Below are positions 25,839 to 32,960 of a stretch of DNA of 64,000 nt, one piece after another. The first letter of the stretch is position 1. Every line of letters starts with the position of its first letter. The translations under genes and the position numbers were made by a program. The notes beneath the pieces are model-generated. The model was not told the DNA's origin and searched no databases. It saw nothing but the letters and a program-made list of their open reading frames with translations. The stretch comes from an uncultured Clostridia bacterium (lineage in GTDB: Bacteria > Bacillota > Clostridia > Christensenellales > Borkfalkiaceae): contig CANQOB010000003.1 in NCBI GenBank assembly GCA_947625385.1, forward strand, positions 27,941 through 91,940, read 5' to 3'.

Positions 25839-25867
25839 GCGCGGCGGCATCGATGATGCCGCCGCGC
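25839..25867. repeat. GC-rich dispersed hairpin, copy 2 (with compensatory change)
   Basis: 13-bp perfect stem GCGCGGCGGCATC/GATGCCGCCGCGC with a 3-base loop. Compared with copies 1 and 3, one stem pair is A-T instead of T-A, so pairing is preserved. Confidence 0.85.
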
Positions 25868-25935
25868 GGGGTTGTTGCGATATTTCGCAGTGTTATTCAT
25901 CTCCCTCCCCTTTCGGGGTGGAGCGCCGCAGTTCT

Positions 25936-26084
25936 CGCTCAACAGTGCAGTGCACTGTGAGCGGCGGCGCGACATGAGCGGTGGCACCCGCGAGGGGGCG
26001 TGCGGCGGTCCCTGCCGCCCACGCGAGCGCGAAAACCCAAGTTCCCCCCTTTCGGGGGGGACGCGAAACAAGTTTCGCGTCCCC
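25936..26084. repeat. Palindrome cluster downstream of the 26133-28013 lipoprotein gene
   Basis: Three inverted repeats: 25942-25958 (ACAGTGCA, G, TGCACTGT, extended to CGCTC/GAGCG with a bulge), 26044-26059 (six C, TTTC, six G) and 26057-26084 (13-bp arms GGGGACGCGAAAC). The last two are the first structures met by a leftward transcript leaving the lipoprotein gene and may end or stabilise it. No U run follows. The rest of 25394-26132 has no credible gene. Confidence 0.6.
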
Positions 26085-26132
26085 AATATTGAATGAAGGG
26101 AATGTATAGGCGGAAGGTTTGCGGAAGCTCGC

Positions 26133-28013
26133 TTATTCTGCGATCGCTTCGATAAAGCTTGCAAGTTTCGACCAACCCGCGGCAGCTTTGTAGGCGTCCA
26201 CGCTGTCCGTGGGCACATAGACTTTGAGGGTTGCCGAGGCTGCGGGCGCGATCAAGAACACGCTCGTTGCCGTGGGCGGGTTCGTCGCTTTGACCGTGAT
26301 CGACGTAAGAGCTGTATTATCGTAGAACTCATAGCCACCAAGCTCCGTCAGATTCGCACCGAACACAACGGTCGTGAGCTCCTTGCACCCGGAGAAAGCG
26401 CTTCTTCCGAGCGTTACAACGCTTTCAAGTTCGACGGATTGAAGTTTCGAGTTGATGAATAGTTCGTATCCGATCGTCTTTGCACTGCTCAGGTCGACGG
26501 TCTGTACTGAGGAAGTCGAGAAAACGCAGTTGCCGATCGTCTCTGCCAAAGGCAAGTCGGCATGTTCGAGCGCAGTCGTTCCATAGAATGCGTATTTCCC
26601 GACCGTCTTGACCTTGGGGAAGTTGGCGGTCGTCACGGTCGCGTTGAAGATGAATGCGGAGTTCGCAATTTCCGTGACATTCTCAAATGTGACTTCGGTC
26701 TCCGTGCTGTACGGAAGATACATGTAGAGAACGGTTCCGTCCATGGAGAGAACTGCGTTGTTCTCGATCTTGAAGTGTTCGTTCCCGGGAGCAATCGTCA
26801 CGGACTGCACCTTGGCGACGTTCTTCGGTTCGCACTTTGCGGGTTCATATTTATTGTTCTCGCCCATGCCGAAGAGCGTACCGAAGTCGGGGAATACTTC
26901 GAGGTCGGCGGGAATCTTCAAATTCACATAGTCCCCCGTGTATTCAACGAGCTCACCGCCCTCGATCTTCCATTCGGCATCCTTGCCGCTGACATAGCCG
27001 CACTCACAGGTATCGCCGCCCTTGAAGTCATGCTCCGCGCGGCTTCCTTCTTGTTCTGCATTGTCGAAGTCGCACGCCTTCCAATGGTGCGTATCGTCAT
27101 ACCCCCATTTCACATAGTTATGGACGTGCTTGACGGTGGGTGTCGTCGCCCCGGAGACCCAGGTCACTTCAAACAGACCTTCCGGTGCGTCGCTCGGGCG
27201 TGTGAGGTTCCCGCCCTGGTCGGGATAGTACTGCTGATTGAGTTTGTTGTAGACCTTGAACTGGTCGTTGGTCTTTACGGTGATGGTTGCGCTCCACGTC
27301 TTGTCGCCGTCGAAGGTCATGTGGATGCAATCCTCGATTTTTCCGTAGCCGGGCCAATCGTTCTTGGGATATGCGGCAAGCTTGCCGACGATATACATAT
27401 CCTCTGTGGTGGAAGGCGGCGTGACGCTCTCGACGAGTTCCCACGTCACATAGTTATCCTTCCAAGGCGCGGGAGAAGGTTTGGTATGTACGGTGAATTT
27501 GTAAACGCCGTCCTTGCCCGTTGCGACACCGATATTCTTCGTCCCTGCGTCGATGAAGGTACCCGAAGCATTGCGGACTTCATCGATGCCGAAGTAGGTA
27601 CCGTCCGTCCAGACCAATGCGCCGTTGGCGTCCTTCTCATCCTGACGGATTTTGAAGCTGTCCCCTCCGGCATAGATCTTGAACTGAATGGTGTAGAGCG
27701 TATAGCCGTCTGCGTCCTTCTTCGGCTCTTTGGTGAGCTTGAAGTCGGGTTTGAGAGCCGTCCAACTGCAAGTGGAGAGGTCTCCCGCGCCTGCGCCGGT
27801 CACCCAGAATTCGCGGGTGTCACGGTCTGCGTCGGGCGTGACGTCGCCTTCCCCGGGATTATCGGGGTTGTTGGGGTCGTCGGGGTTGTTGATGCCGGGG
27901 TTGTCGCCCTCGTTCGGGTTGGGCTCCGTGGGAGCGCAGGCGGCGACCGCCCAGCCGAGGCAGCCCGCAAGGGCGACCGTCAGACCCAAAGTGAGCCATT
28001 TCTTGGTGTTCAT
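26133..28013 (-). CDS. BspA-like LRR surface lipoprotein with SusE/F-like and Cys/His modules
   Basis: 626 aa. Lipobox VAAC at Cys26 after a hydrophobic segment, then an Asn/Pro/Asp-rich linker (residues 30-60). Residues about 65-195 and 205-300 look like two tandem beta-sandwich modules of the starch-binding SusE/F kind (DMYIVGKLA..., DKTWSATITVKTNDQFKVYN); this is a weak call. Residues about 305-345 carry a HHWKAC...HDFKGGDTCECGY Cys/His knuckle. Residues about 410-600 hold BspA-type LRR_5 repeats (IANSAFIFNA, VGKYAFYGTTALEHADLP). Likely binds polymers or host/bacterial ligands. Start: ATG at 28013 after AGGAGG. It is a single-gene unit whose promoter contains a G8 tract. Confidence 0.85.
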   Translation of the reverse strand: MNTKKWLTLGLTVALAGCLGWAVAACAPTEPNPNEGDNPGINNPDDPNNPDNPGEGDVTPDADRDTREFWVTGAGAGDLSTCSWTALKPDFKLTKEPKKDADGYTLYTIQFKIYAGGDSFKIRQDEKDANGALVWTDGTYFGIDEVRNASGTFIDAGTKNIGVATGKDGVYKFTVHTKPSPAPWKDNYVTWELVESVTPPSTTEDMYIVGKLAAYPKNDWPGYGKIEDCIHMTFDGDKTWSATITVKTNDQFKVYNKLNQQYYPDQGGNLTRPSDAPEGLFEVTWVSGATTPTVKHVHNYVKWGYDDTHHWKACDFDNAEQEGSRAEHDFKGGDTCECGYVSGKDAEWKIEGGELVEYTGDYVNLKIPADLEVFPDFGTLFGMGENNKYEPAKCEPKNVAKVQSVTIAPGNEHFKIENNAVLSMDGTVLYMYLPYSTETEVTFENVTEIANSAFIFNATVTTANFPKVKTVGKYAFYGTTALEHADLPLAETIGNCVFSTSSVQTVDLSSAKTIGYELFINSKLQSVELESVVTLGRSAFSGCKELTTVVFGANLTELGGYEFYDNTALTSITVKATNPPTATSVFLIAPAASATLKVYVPTDSVDAYKAAAGWSKLASFIEAIAE

Positions 28014-28077
28014 ACATTCCTCCTAAAAAAGTTTTATTTGCCGTTATCCACGAAATTTCATGGTCACGACATATTCT

Positions 28078-28104
28078 ATTATACCACCCCCCCCTGCTTG
28101 TCAA
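28078..28104 (-). promoter_or_regulatory. Lipoprotein promoter with a G8 tract in a 15-bp spacer
   Basis: Minus strand TTGACA (28104-28099) and TATAAT (28083-28078) are perfect but only 15 bp apart. Eight of the spacer bases are an uninterrupted G run (28094-28087). A TGG extended -10 is present. Gain of two G would give the optimal 17 bp. Confidence 0.75.
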
Positions 28105-28248
28105 GTGTTTTTTTGATAAAATCTAAAAATTTTCGAAAAATTTTTTCCAGAACCCGAAATTTTCTTTCGTACCCCTGAAAAATCCGCTCTTTGCCCTTTG
28201 AAAAAGTTCGGAAAAGTTATCAACAACTGTTTCGGCGAAAAGAAAAGA

Positions 28249-28278
28249 GCGCGGCGGCTTCTCTCGAAGCCGCCGCGC
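28249..28278. repeat. GC-rich dispersed hairpin, copy 3
   Basis: 13-bp perfect stem GCGCGGCGGCTTC and complement with a 4-base loop. The preceding GGCGAAAAG...AGAGC context is shared with copy 2. Confidence 0.85.
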
Positions 28279-28359
28279 GCCCAATTCTAATAATTGTTGC
28301 CTTAGGCGGAATTCACTTCCGCCGTGGGCGTCTCAATTTGCCGAACCCTTTCGGCTTAC

Positions 28360-28452
28360 TGTCCGTTGAAACATCCAATCGGAACCAAGCCTATTGAGGC
28401 GCAGAAGTCAATTCGCTCGAATGATTTCTTTGCGCAGAAAAGAAATCATTCG
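28360..28452. repeat. Partial copy C of the dispersed repeat ending in a 14-bp hairpin at the khpA stop
   Basis: 28360-28420 resembles part of copy B (TGTCCGTTGAAAC..CAATCGG..CCAAGC..ATT.AG then ATTCGCTCGA). It runs into a perfect hairpin with arms CGAATGATTTCTTT at 28418-28431 and 28439-28452 that overlaps the khpA stop codon. The rest of 28105-28445 shows only a small GGCGGAA/TTCCGCC hairpin near 28308-28326. Confidence 0.7.
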
Positions 28453-28688
28453 AAAGTATTTTCCTTGATTTCGATATTGTACTTCTTGGAATCCTTGGGC
28501 GTCTTTGCGCGCACGAGCGTGCGGATCGCCTTGGCGATCTTGCCCTGCTTGCCGATGACCTTGCCCATATCCGAATCCGAGAGAAGCACGGTGACGTTGA
28601 TCGCGTCCTCCGTCTCCTCTACGCGATACTCGACGTGTTCCTTGTCCTCGGCAAAGTTGCCGACGAGATACTTGATAAGCTCTAACAT
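28446..28688 (-). CDS. khpA: KH-domain RNA-binding protein KhpA (YlqC family)
   Basis: 80 aa. A single KH domain with the GKQG loop (MGKVIGKQGKIAKAIRTLV). In Gram-positives KhpA partners KhpB/Jag in RNA binding and affects cell elongation. It lies in the classical slot after rpsP. Start ATG at 28688 with GGAGG. Last gene of the ylxM-ffh-rpsP-khpA unit. Confidence 0.93.
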   Translation of the reverse strand: MLELIKYLVGNFAEDKEHVEYRVEETEDAINVTVLLSDSDMGKVIGKQGKIAKAIRTLVRAKTPKDSKKYNIEIKENTFE

Positions 28689-28739
28689 ACTGCCCTCCGA
28701 ATTTTAGGTGTTGTCATGGAAAAGAGAGCCTTGCACGGC

Positions 28740-29033
28740 TTACTTCTTCTTTTTCTTGCCCTTGGTCTTGGACGGGGAGAGTTTGTCGCTCTTCTCGACG
28801 GCGCCCGCACGCACCAAAAGGCTGCGGACGGTCTCGGTGGGCTGTACGCCCTTGGAGAGCCAATCTTTGACCTTCTCCGCGTCAACGGTGAGGGTGACGG
28901 GGTCGGACTTGGGGTCGTAGAAGCCGACCTTGTCGATATACTCGCCCGTTGCCGCCTTGCGCGCGTCCACGACGACGATCCGGTAGACGGGAGACTTCTT
29001 GTCGCCCATTCTCACCAATCTCATTTTTACCAT
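28740..29033 (-). CDS. rpsP: 30S ribosomal protein S16
   Basis: 97 aa. N-terminal MVKMRLVRMGDKKSPVYRIVVVDAR is the S16 signature; the tail is lysine-rich (KTKGKKKKK). Binds and helps fold 16S rRNA. Start ATG at 29033 after GGAGGT. Located 31 bases after ffh and 51 before khpA, in one transcript. Confidence 0.97.
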   Translation of the reverse strand: MVKMRLVRMGDKKSPVYRIVVVDARKAATGEYIDKVGFYDPKSDPVTLTVDAEKVKDWLSKGVQPTETVRSLLVRAGAVEKSDKLSPSKTKGKKKKK

Positions 29034-29064
29034 TGCTGTTACCTCCGAAGATGTTTTTTCGATT

Positions 29065-30378
29065 TCAGAACGGAAGCCTGCGCTTTCCGCTTTTCATTTG
29101 CTTCATCAAGAGTTTGGTCTGCTCGAACTGCTTCAAAAGTTGGTTGATGTCCTGCAACGTCGTGCCCGAGCCCGCCGCGATTCGCTTTTTCCGCGAATAG
29201 TTGATGATCTGCGGATTGTCGCGCTCCTTCGGCGTCATGGACAGGATGATCGCACGCATGCGCTCGATCTTCTTCTCGTCCACATCCCCCTCTTTGAGTT
29301 TGAGCTTGCCCATGCCGGGCAGCATGCTCATGAGCGCGCCCGCGCCGCCCATCTTTTTGAGCGCCTCGAACTGTTCGAGATAATCGGCGAGCGTGAAGGA
29401 GTTCTCCCGCATCTTTTTTTCGAGCTCCTTCGCCTGCTTTTCGGTGACGACCTCCTGCGCACGCTCGATGAGGGACAACACGTCCCCCATGCCGAGAATC
29501 CTCGACGCCATGCGGTCGGGATAGAAGGGTTCGAGGTCGGTGATCTTTTCGCCCACGCCGATGAATTTGATGGGTTTGCCCGTGACGGCTTTGATGGAGA
29601 GGCAAGCGCCGCCCCGCGTGTCGCCGTCGAGCTTGGTGAGGATGACGCCCGTCACATTTAGCCGCGCGTTGAACGTCTCGGCGACGTTGACCGCGTCCTG
29701 TCCCGTCATGGCGTCCACGGTGAGAAGAATCTCGGTGACGTTCGCCGCCTTTTTGATATCTTCCAGCTCCTGCATGAGCTTTTCGTCGATATGGAGCCGC
29801 CCCGCAGTGTCGATGACGACGGTGTCGTACCCCATTTTGTTGGCGTATTCTATGGCTTGTTTCGACGTTTTTACGGGGTCCTGCGTGCCCTTTTCAAAGA
29901 CTTCCGCCCCCGCCTTGCCGCCGACGACTTTGAGCTGGTCGATCGCCGCGGGACGGTAGATGTCGCACGCGACGAGCAAGGGACGCTTCCCCTGCTTTTT
30001 GAGATGCACGGCGAGCTTGGCGCACATCGTCGTCTTGCCGGCGCCTTGGAGCCCGCACATCATGATGACCGTGGGAGGCTTGGGGGAGACCTCGAGCTTG
30101 GCGTTGGAGGGCCCCATCAGCGCGATGAGCTCCTCGTTGACGATCTTGATGACCTGCTGGGCGGGGTTGAGGCTTTCGAGCACCTGCTGCCCCACCGCCT
30201 TCTCGGAGACGTCTGCAATAAAGCTCTTCGCGACCTTTAAGTTGACGTCCGCCTCCAAGAGCGCGACGCGCACCTCGCGCATCGCCTGTTTGATTTCAAG
30301 CTCTGTGAGCTTCCCGCGCTTGGTGAGCTTGGAAAAGATATGGTTGAGCCGCTCCGAGAGCGATGCAAAAAGCGCCAT
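29065..30378 (-). CDS. ffh: Signal recognition particle protein Ffh
   Basis: 437 aa. Binds SRP RNA and signal sequences of nascent membrane proteins and docks on FtsY. N domain at the start, G domain with GLQGAGKTT (P-loop, about residue 108), DTAGRLHID and TKLDGDTRGGA, then a methionine-rich M domain (MSMLPGMGKLKL, IINYSRKKRIAAGSGT) from about residue 300. Start ATG at 30378 directly follows the ylxM stop and has GAGGAGG, so the two are coupled. Confidence 0.97.
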   Translation of the reverse strand: MALFASLSERLNHIFSKLTKRGKLTELEIKQAMREVRVALLEADVNLKVAKSFIADVSEKAVGQQVLESLNPAQQVIKIVNEELIALMGPSNAKLEVSPKPPTVIMMCGLQGAGKTTMCAKLAVHLKKQGKRPLLVACDIYRPAAIDQLKVVGGKAGAEVFEKGTQDPVKTSKQAIEYANKMGYDTVVIDTAGRLHIDEKLMQELEDIKKAANVTEILLTVDAMTGQDAVNVAETFNARLNVTGVILTKLDGDTRGGACLSIKAVTGKPIKFIGVGEKITDLEPFYPDRMASRILGMGDVLSLIERAQEVVTEKQAKELEKKMRENSFTLADYLEQFEALKKMGGAGALMSMLPGMGKLKLKEGDVDEKKIERMRAIILSMTPKERDNPQIINYSRKKRIAAGSGTTLQDINQLLKQFEQTKLLMKQMKSGKRRLPF

Positions 30379-30801
30379 TTATTCCTCCTCATCGGGGCTG
30401 ATGACCTCGCCGACGCATACCATGTCCGCGATTCCGTCGATTTTTTCGGCAAGGGACGGGACCTCCTCTTTGAGAGAGGCGAGCGCCCGCTTCACCTTCG
30501 TCATCATCTCGGAGACCGCAAGGGAATAGACCCGGTTGTTCTCGCTTACGTGAAGTTTGCTTTCGTAGAAGTCGAGAAGTTCGCGGCTCTTTTTGAGCGC
30601 GTCGGAGACCGCCTGCTTGGAGATCCCCTTCTCCTCCGCGATCTCCGAAAGGGAGAGATCGCACAGATAGTAGAGCTCGCAGAGCTCCCGCTGGGTGTCG
30701 GTCAAAAGTGCGCCGTACGCGTCCCAGAGTTGTAGATAGCGAAGGCGTCCGCCCCGAAGCGCGACGCCCGGAGCCGTTCCCTCTACCGTTGCAAACGCCA
30801 T
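30379..30801 (-). CDS. ylxM: YlxM/UPF0122 helix-turn-helix protein
   Basis: 140 aa. In Streptococcus the YlxM homologue modulates SRP assembly with Ffh. The sigma-70-region-4-like helix-turn-helix LSEIAEEKGISKQAVSDALKKS is clear. A C-terminal acidic tail (SPDEEE) follows a helical extension. Start: ATG at 30801, five bases after GGAGG; an upstream GTG at 30822 lies in the leader hairpin. It heads the ylxM-ffh-rpsP-khpA operon. Confidence 0.88.
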   Translation of the reverse strand: MAFATVEGTAPGVALRGGRLRYLQLWDAYGALLTDTQRELCELYYLCDLSLSEIAEEKGISKQAVSDALKKSRELLDFYESKLHVSENNRVYSLAVSEMMTKVKRALASLKEEVPSLAEKIDGIADMVCVGEVISPDEEE

Positions 30802-30809
30802 TGCCGCCT

Positions 30810-30866
30810 CCGTCAAGCACACTTGCTTGACGGAAGTATTCTACCACAAAAAAATGCTCCCGTCAA
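30810..30866 (-). promoter_or_regulatory. ylxM operon promoter and 5'-end hairpin
   Basis: Minus strand TTGACG (30866-30861), 17 bp, TAGAAT (30843-30838). Transcripts would start near 30831, the base of a 10-bp hairpin (arms 30810-30819 and 30824-30833, loop CACT). The hairpin ends against the GGAGG ribosome site (30811-30807) and could affect translation or RNA stability. Confidence 0.7.
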
Positions 30867-30886
30867 GCATTTTTCCTTGACGGGAG
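30848..30886 (-). terminator. Intrinsic terminator of the CFI-box gene, containing the next promoter's -35
   Basis: 11-bp stem CTCCCGTCAAG/CTTGACGGGAG, 8-base loop, seven U on the minus strand. The right arm contains TTGACG, the -35 of the ylxM promoter, and the U run lies in its spacer. Confidence 0.85.
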
Positions 30887-30901
30887 AAAAATTTTTATCT
30901 G

Positions 30902-31363
30902 TCAGAGAAGTTTCTCTTTCAGCGTGAGCGTCATGTCGCGGTAACGGGCAAGCGCGCCGTCGCTGTCCCCTTTCCCGATGCACGCCACGCACTCCGTGAC
31001 GACGCCGTAGATGTATTCGTAGTATTCTTTCTGCTTGCCCGAAGCTTCGATCTTCTCCACGATCTTGGGCGCGATCTCGTAGTACTGCTCGACGAGGGCG
31101 CTCCCCTCCGCCGTCTTTTTGAGATAGCCGTCGCGGAACGTCCGCAGCGTCGTGAGCTCGTGGCAATCGTCGGGCTTTCCCAAATAATTTACGCAGGCGG
31201 CAGTCAGAAAACAGCCCTCCTTTTCTTCATGAGCGCTGCAAGAATCTCCGTCGTTCACATATTTCCCATGATATGTGCACCAATGGTTTATATAAAAGCC
31301 TGTCTCCGGACCGGCTATGCTATGAGTCTTGTCCAAATACTTGCAACTACTACATAATGCCAT
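30902..31363 (-). CDS. Cysteine-rich protein with a CFI-box-like motif, function unknown
   Basis: 153 aa. N-terminal CSSCKYLD pair plus two more Cys and several His suggest a small metal-binding ribbon (residues 3-45). Then CFLTAACVNYLGKPDDC...LRTFRDGYL...YYEIAPKIV, which follows the C-F-I/L-x-T-A...LR-x-FRD...YY-x-x-(A)P pattern of CFI-box proteins. No enzyme motif seen. Start: ATG at 31363 after GGAGG; the frame is open upstream but crosses the promoter. Monocistronic by promoter and terminator. Confidence 0.75.
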   Translation of the reverse strand: MALCSSCKYLDKTHSIAGPETGFYINHWCTYHGKYVNDGDSCSAHEEKEGCFLTAACVNYLGKPDDCHELTTLRTFRDGYLKKTAEGSALVEQYYEIAPKIVEKIEASGKQKEYYEYIYGVVTECVACIGKGDSDGALARYRDMTLTLKEKLL

Positions 31364-31396
31364 AATTTTTTCCTCCGTAGATAAATTGTTAAGCTT

Positions 31397-31425
31397 ATTA
31401 TAACATACCCCGCTCCCCTTGTCAA
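31397..31425 (-). promoter_or_regulatory. Consensus promoter of the CFI-box gene
   Basis: Minus strand TTGACA (31425-31420), 17 bp, TATAAT (31402-31397), both perfect. Confidence 0.8.
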
Positions 31426-31458
31426 GTATTTGAAGGGGGGCGGGGAAAATTTTTCCGT

Positions 31459-31761
31459 TCAACCCATATGGGAAAAGTTCTCTGCGAGCTGCTGCCACAG
31501 CCCCGTGGCGAAGCCGATCGCGACGACCGCGCCGATGATCACCGCCAAAGCGATGACGGAGATCAGATAGTAGCAGAGATAGCTTCTCGCAAAATTGCGG
31601 CGGTTGATATTATGCTCGTCATCCAACGCAAAGAGAAGGAGACAGATGAAGCCCGCGATGGGCAGTCCGAACAGAATCATGTAGCCGACATAGCGCCACG
31701 CGCCGATCGGACGGTATTTTTCGGGAAGTTGTTCGATTTCGTTACGTTCGTTTGCATCCAT
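31459..31761 (-). CDS. Small two-helix membrane protein, function unknown
   Basis: 100 aa. Two hydrophobic helices, about residues 24-42 (YVGYMILFGLPIAGFICLLLF) and 60-85 (YLISVIALAVIIGAVVAIGFATG), with a charged loop (DDEHNINRRNFARS). Start: ATG at 31761 after GAGGAGA. The open frame extends upstream into repeat copy B, and that extension is the translated repeat, not real protein. No family was recognised. Confidence 0.7.
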   Translation of the reverse strand: MDANERNEIEQLPEKYRPIGAWRYVGYMILFGLPIAGFICLLLFALDDEHNINRRNFARSYLCYYLISVIALAVIIGAVVAIGFATGLWQQLAENFSHMG

Positions 31762-31881
31762 AGCCGTTCTCCTCATATAGTCCATTTTTTCCGCAAACAA
31801 GTTGAGGCATACATGCTCATTCGCTCGCGCGTATTTATTTTGCGTCAGCAAAAGAAATCGCGCGAAACTCTTAAAATTTAC

Positions 31882-32036
31882 GGAAAAAGCAAAAATCACA
31901 CTTTTTGCTTTTTCACTGCATTTGCGCACCACGGTACGCACGTTGTCCGTTGAAACGAACAATCGGAGCCAAGCTTATTAAGCCGCCAACACTTATTCGC
32001 TCGACGAAAATATTTCCGCAGGAAAGATTTTCGCCG
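31882..32036 (-). repeat. Dispersed repeat copy B (134 bp) with terminal hairpin after ftsY
   Basis: 31882-32015 on the minus strand aligns over its full length with 25491-25624. At its ftsY-proximal end, a 16-bp imperfect hairpin (32002-32017 and 32021-32036, CGACGAAAATATTTCC arm) sits a few bases beyond the ftsY stop and may serve as that operon's 3' end. Confidence 0.85.
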
Positions 32037-32042
32037 AAACTC

Positions 32043-32939
32043 TCAAAAGAACCCCTCCACAAACTGTTCCGCATCGAAGAGTTCGAGGTCGTCGATCTTC
32101 TCCCCCACGCCCGCAAAGACGACGGGGACTTTGAGTTCGCCGCAGAGCGAGAACACGAACCCGCCCTTTGCCGTGCCGTCGAGTTTGGTGAGGACGATGC
32201 CGTCGATATCGACCGTCTCCTCGAATACGCGCGCCTGCGAGTAGGCGTTCTGTCCCGTCGTGGCGTCGAGAACGAGAAATTTATAGAAATGCGCCTCGGG
32301 AAACTCGCGTTTGACGACCCTGTCCATCTTTTTGAGTTCGTTCATCAGATTTTCTTTGACGTGCAGCCGCCCCGCGGTATCCACGAGGAGCACGTCCGTT
32401 CCCCGCGCCTTTGCCGAGGAGACGGCATCGAACACGACGGCGGAGGGGTCGCTCCCCTCCTCGTGTTTGACGATGCGCACGCCCGCGCGGTTCGCCCAAA
32501 CCTCGAGCTGGTCGATCGCCGCGGCGCGGAAGGTATCCGCGGCAGCCACGGTGACCGATCTCTTTTGCCGGAGGAAATAGTTCGCGACCTTGCCGATCGT
32601 GGTCGTCTTGCCGACGCCGTTCACCCCCACGAACATCATCACGCAGGGGTACTCTATCTCGGGGACGGGCGCCTCGCCGAGGATATCTTCGAGGATATCT
32701 TTGAGCAGATCGGTGACGAAAGCCTCATCTTTGATCTTGCCGCCGATCGCCTCTTCCTTGACCTGTTCGACGATCTCCTCCGCCGTGGCGACGCCGACGT
32801 CCGCAGAGATGAGAATCTCTTCGAGCTCGTCATAAAACGCGTCCCCGATCTTGTTTTTGAGAAAGAGTTGGCGCAGTTTGAGCGAAACGTTTTCCTTCGT
32901 CTTTTTCAGCGCGTCCCTGATTTTTCCGAAAAAACTCAT
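32043..32939 (-). CDS. ftsY: Signal recognition particle receptor FtsY
   Basis: 298 aa. SRP receptor GTPase at the membrane. N domain from residue 1, G domain with GVNGVGKTTT (about residue 105), DTFRAAA, DTAGRLHV and TKLDGTAKGG. The long acidic A domain of proteobacterial FtsY is absent, as usual in Gram-positives. Start ATG at 32939. It follows smc by 21 bases and ends the plsX-rnc-smc-ftsY unit. Confidence 0.96.
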   Translation of the reverse strand: MSFFGKIRDALKKTKENVSLKLRQLFLKNKIGDAFYDELEEILISADVGVATAEEIVEQVKEEAIGGKIKDEAFVTDLLKDILEDILGEAPVPEIEYPCVMMFVGVNGVGKTTTIGKVANYFLRQKRSVTVAAADTFRAAAIDQLEVWANRAGVRIVKHEEGSDPSAVVFDAVSSAKARGTDVLLVDTAGRLHVKENLMNELKKMDRVVKREFPEAHFYKFLVLDATTGQNAYSQARVFEETVDIDGIVLTKLDGTAKGGFVFSLCGELKVPVVFAGVGEKIDDLELFDAEQFVEGFF

Positions 32940-32960
32940 AGAATCATCCTCACCGCGCGT

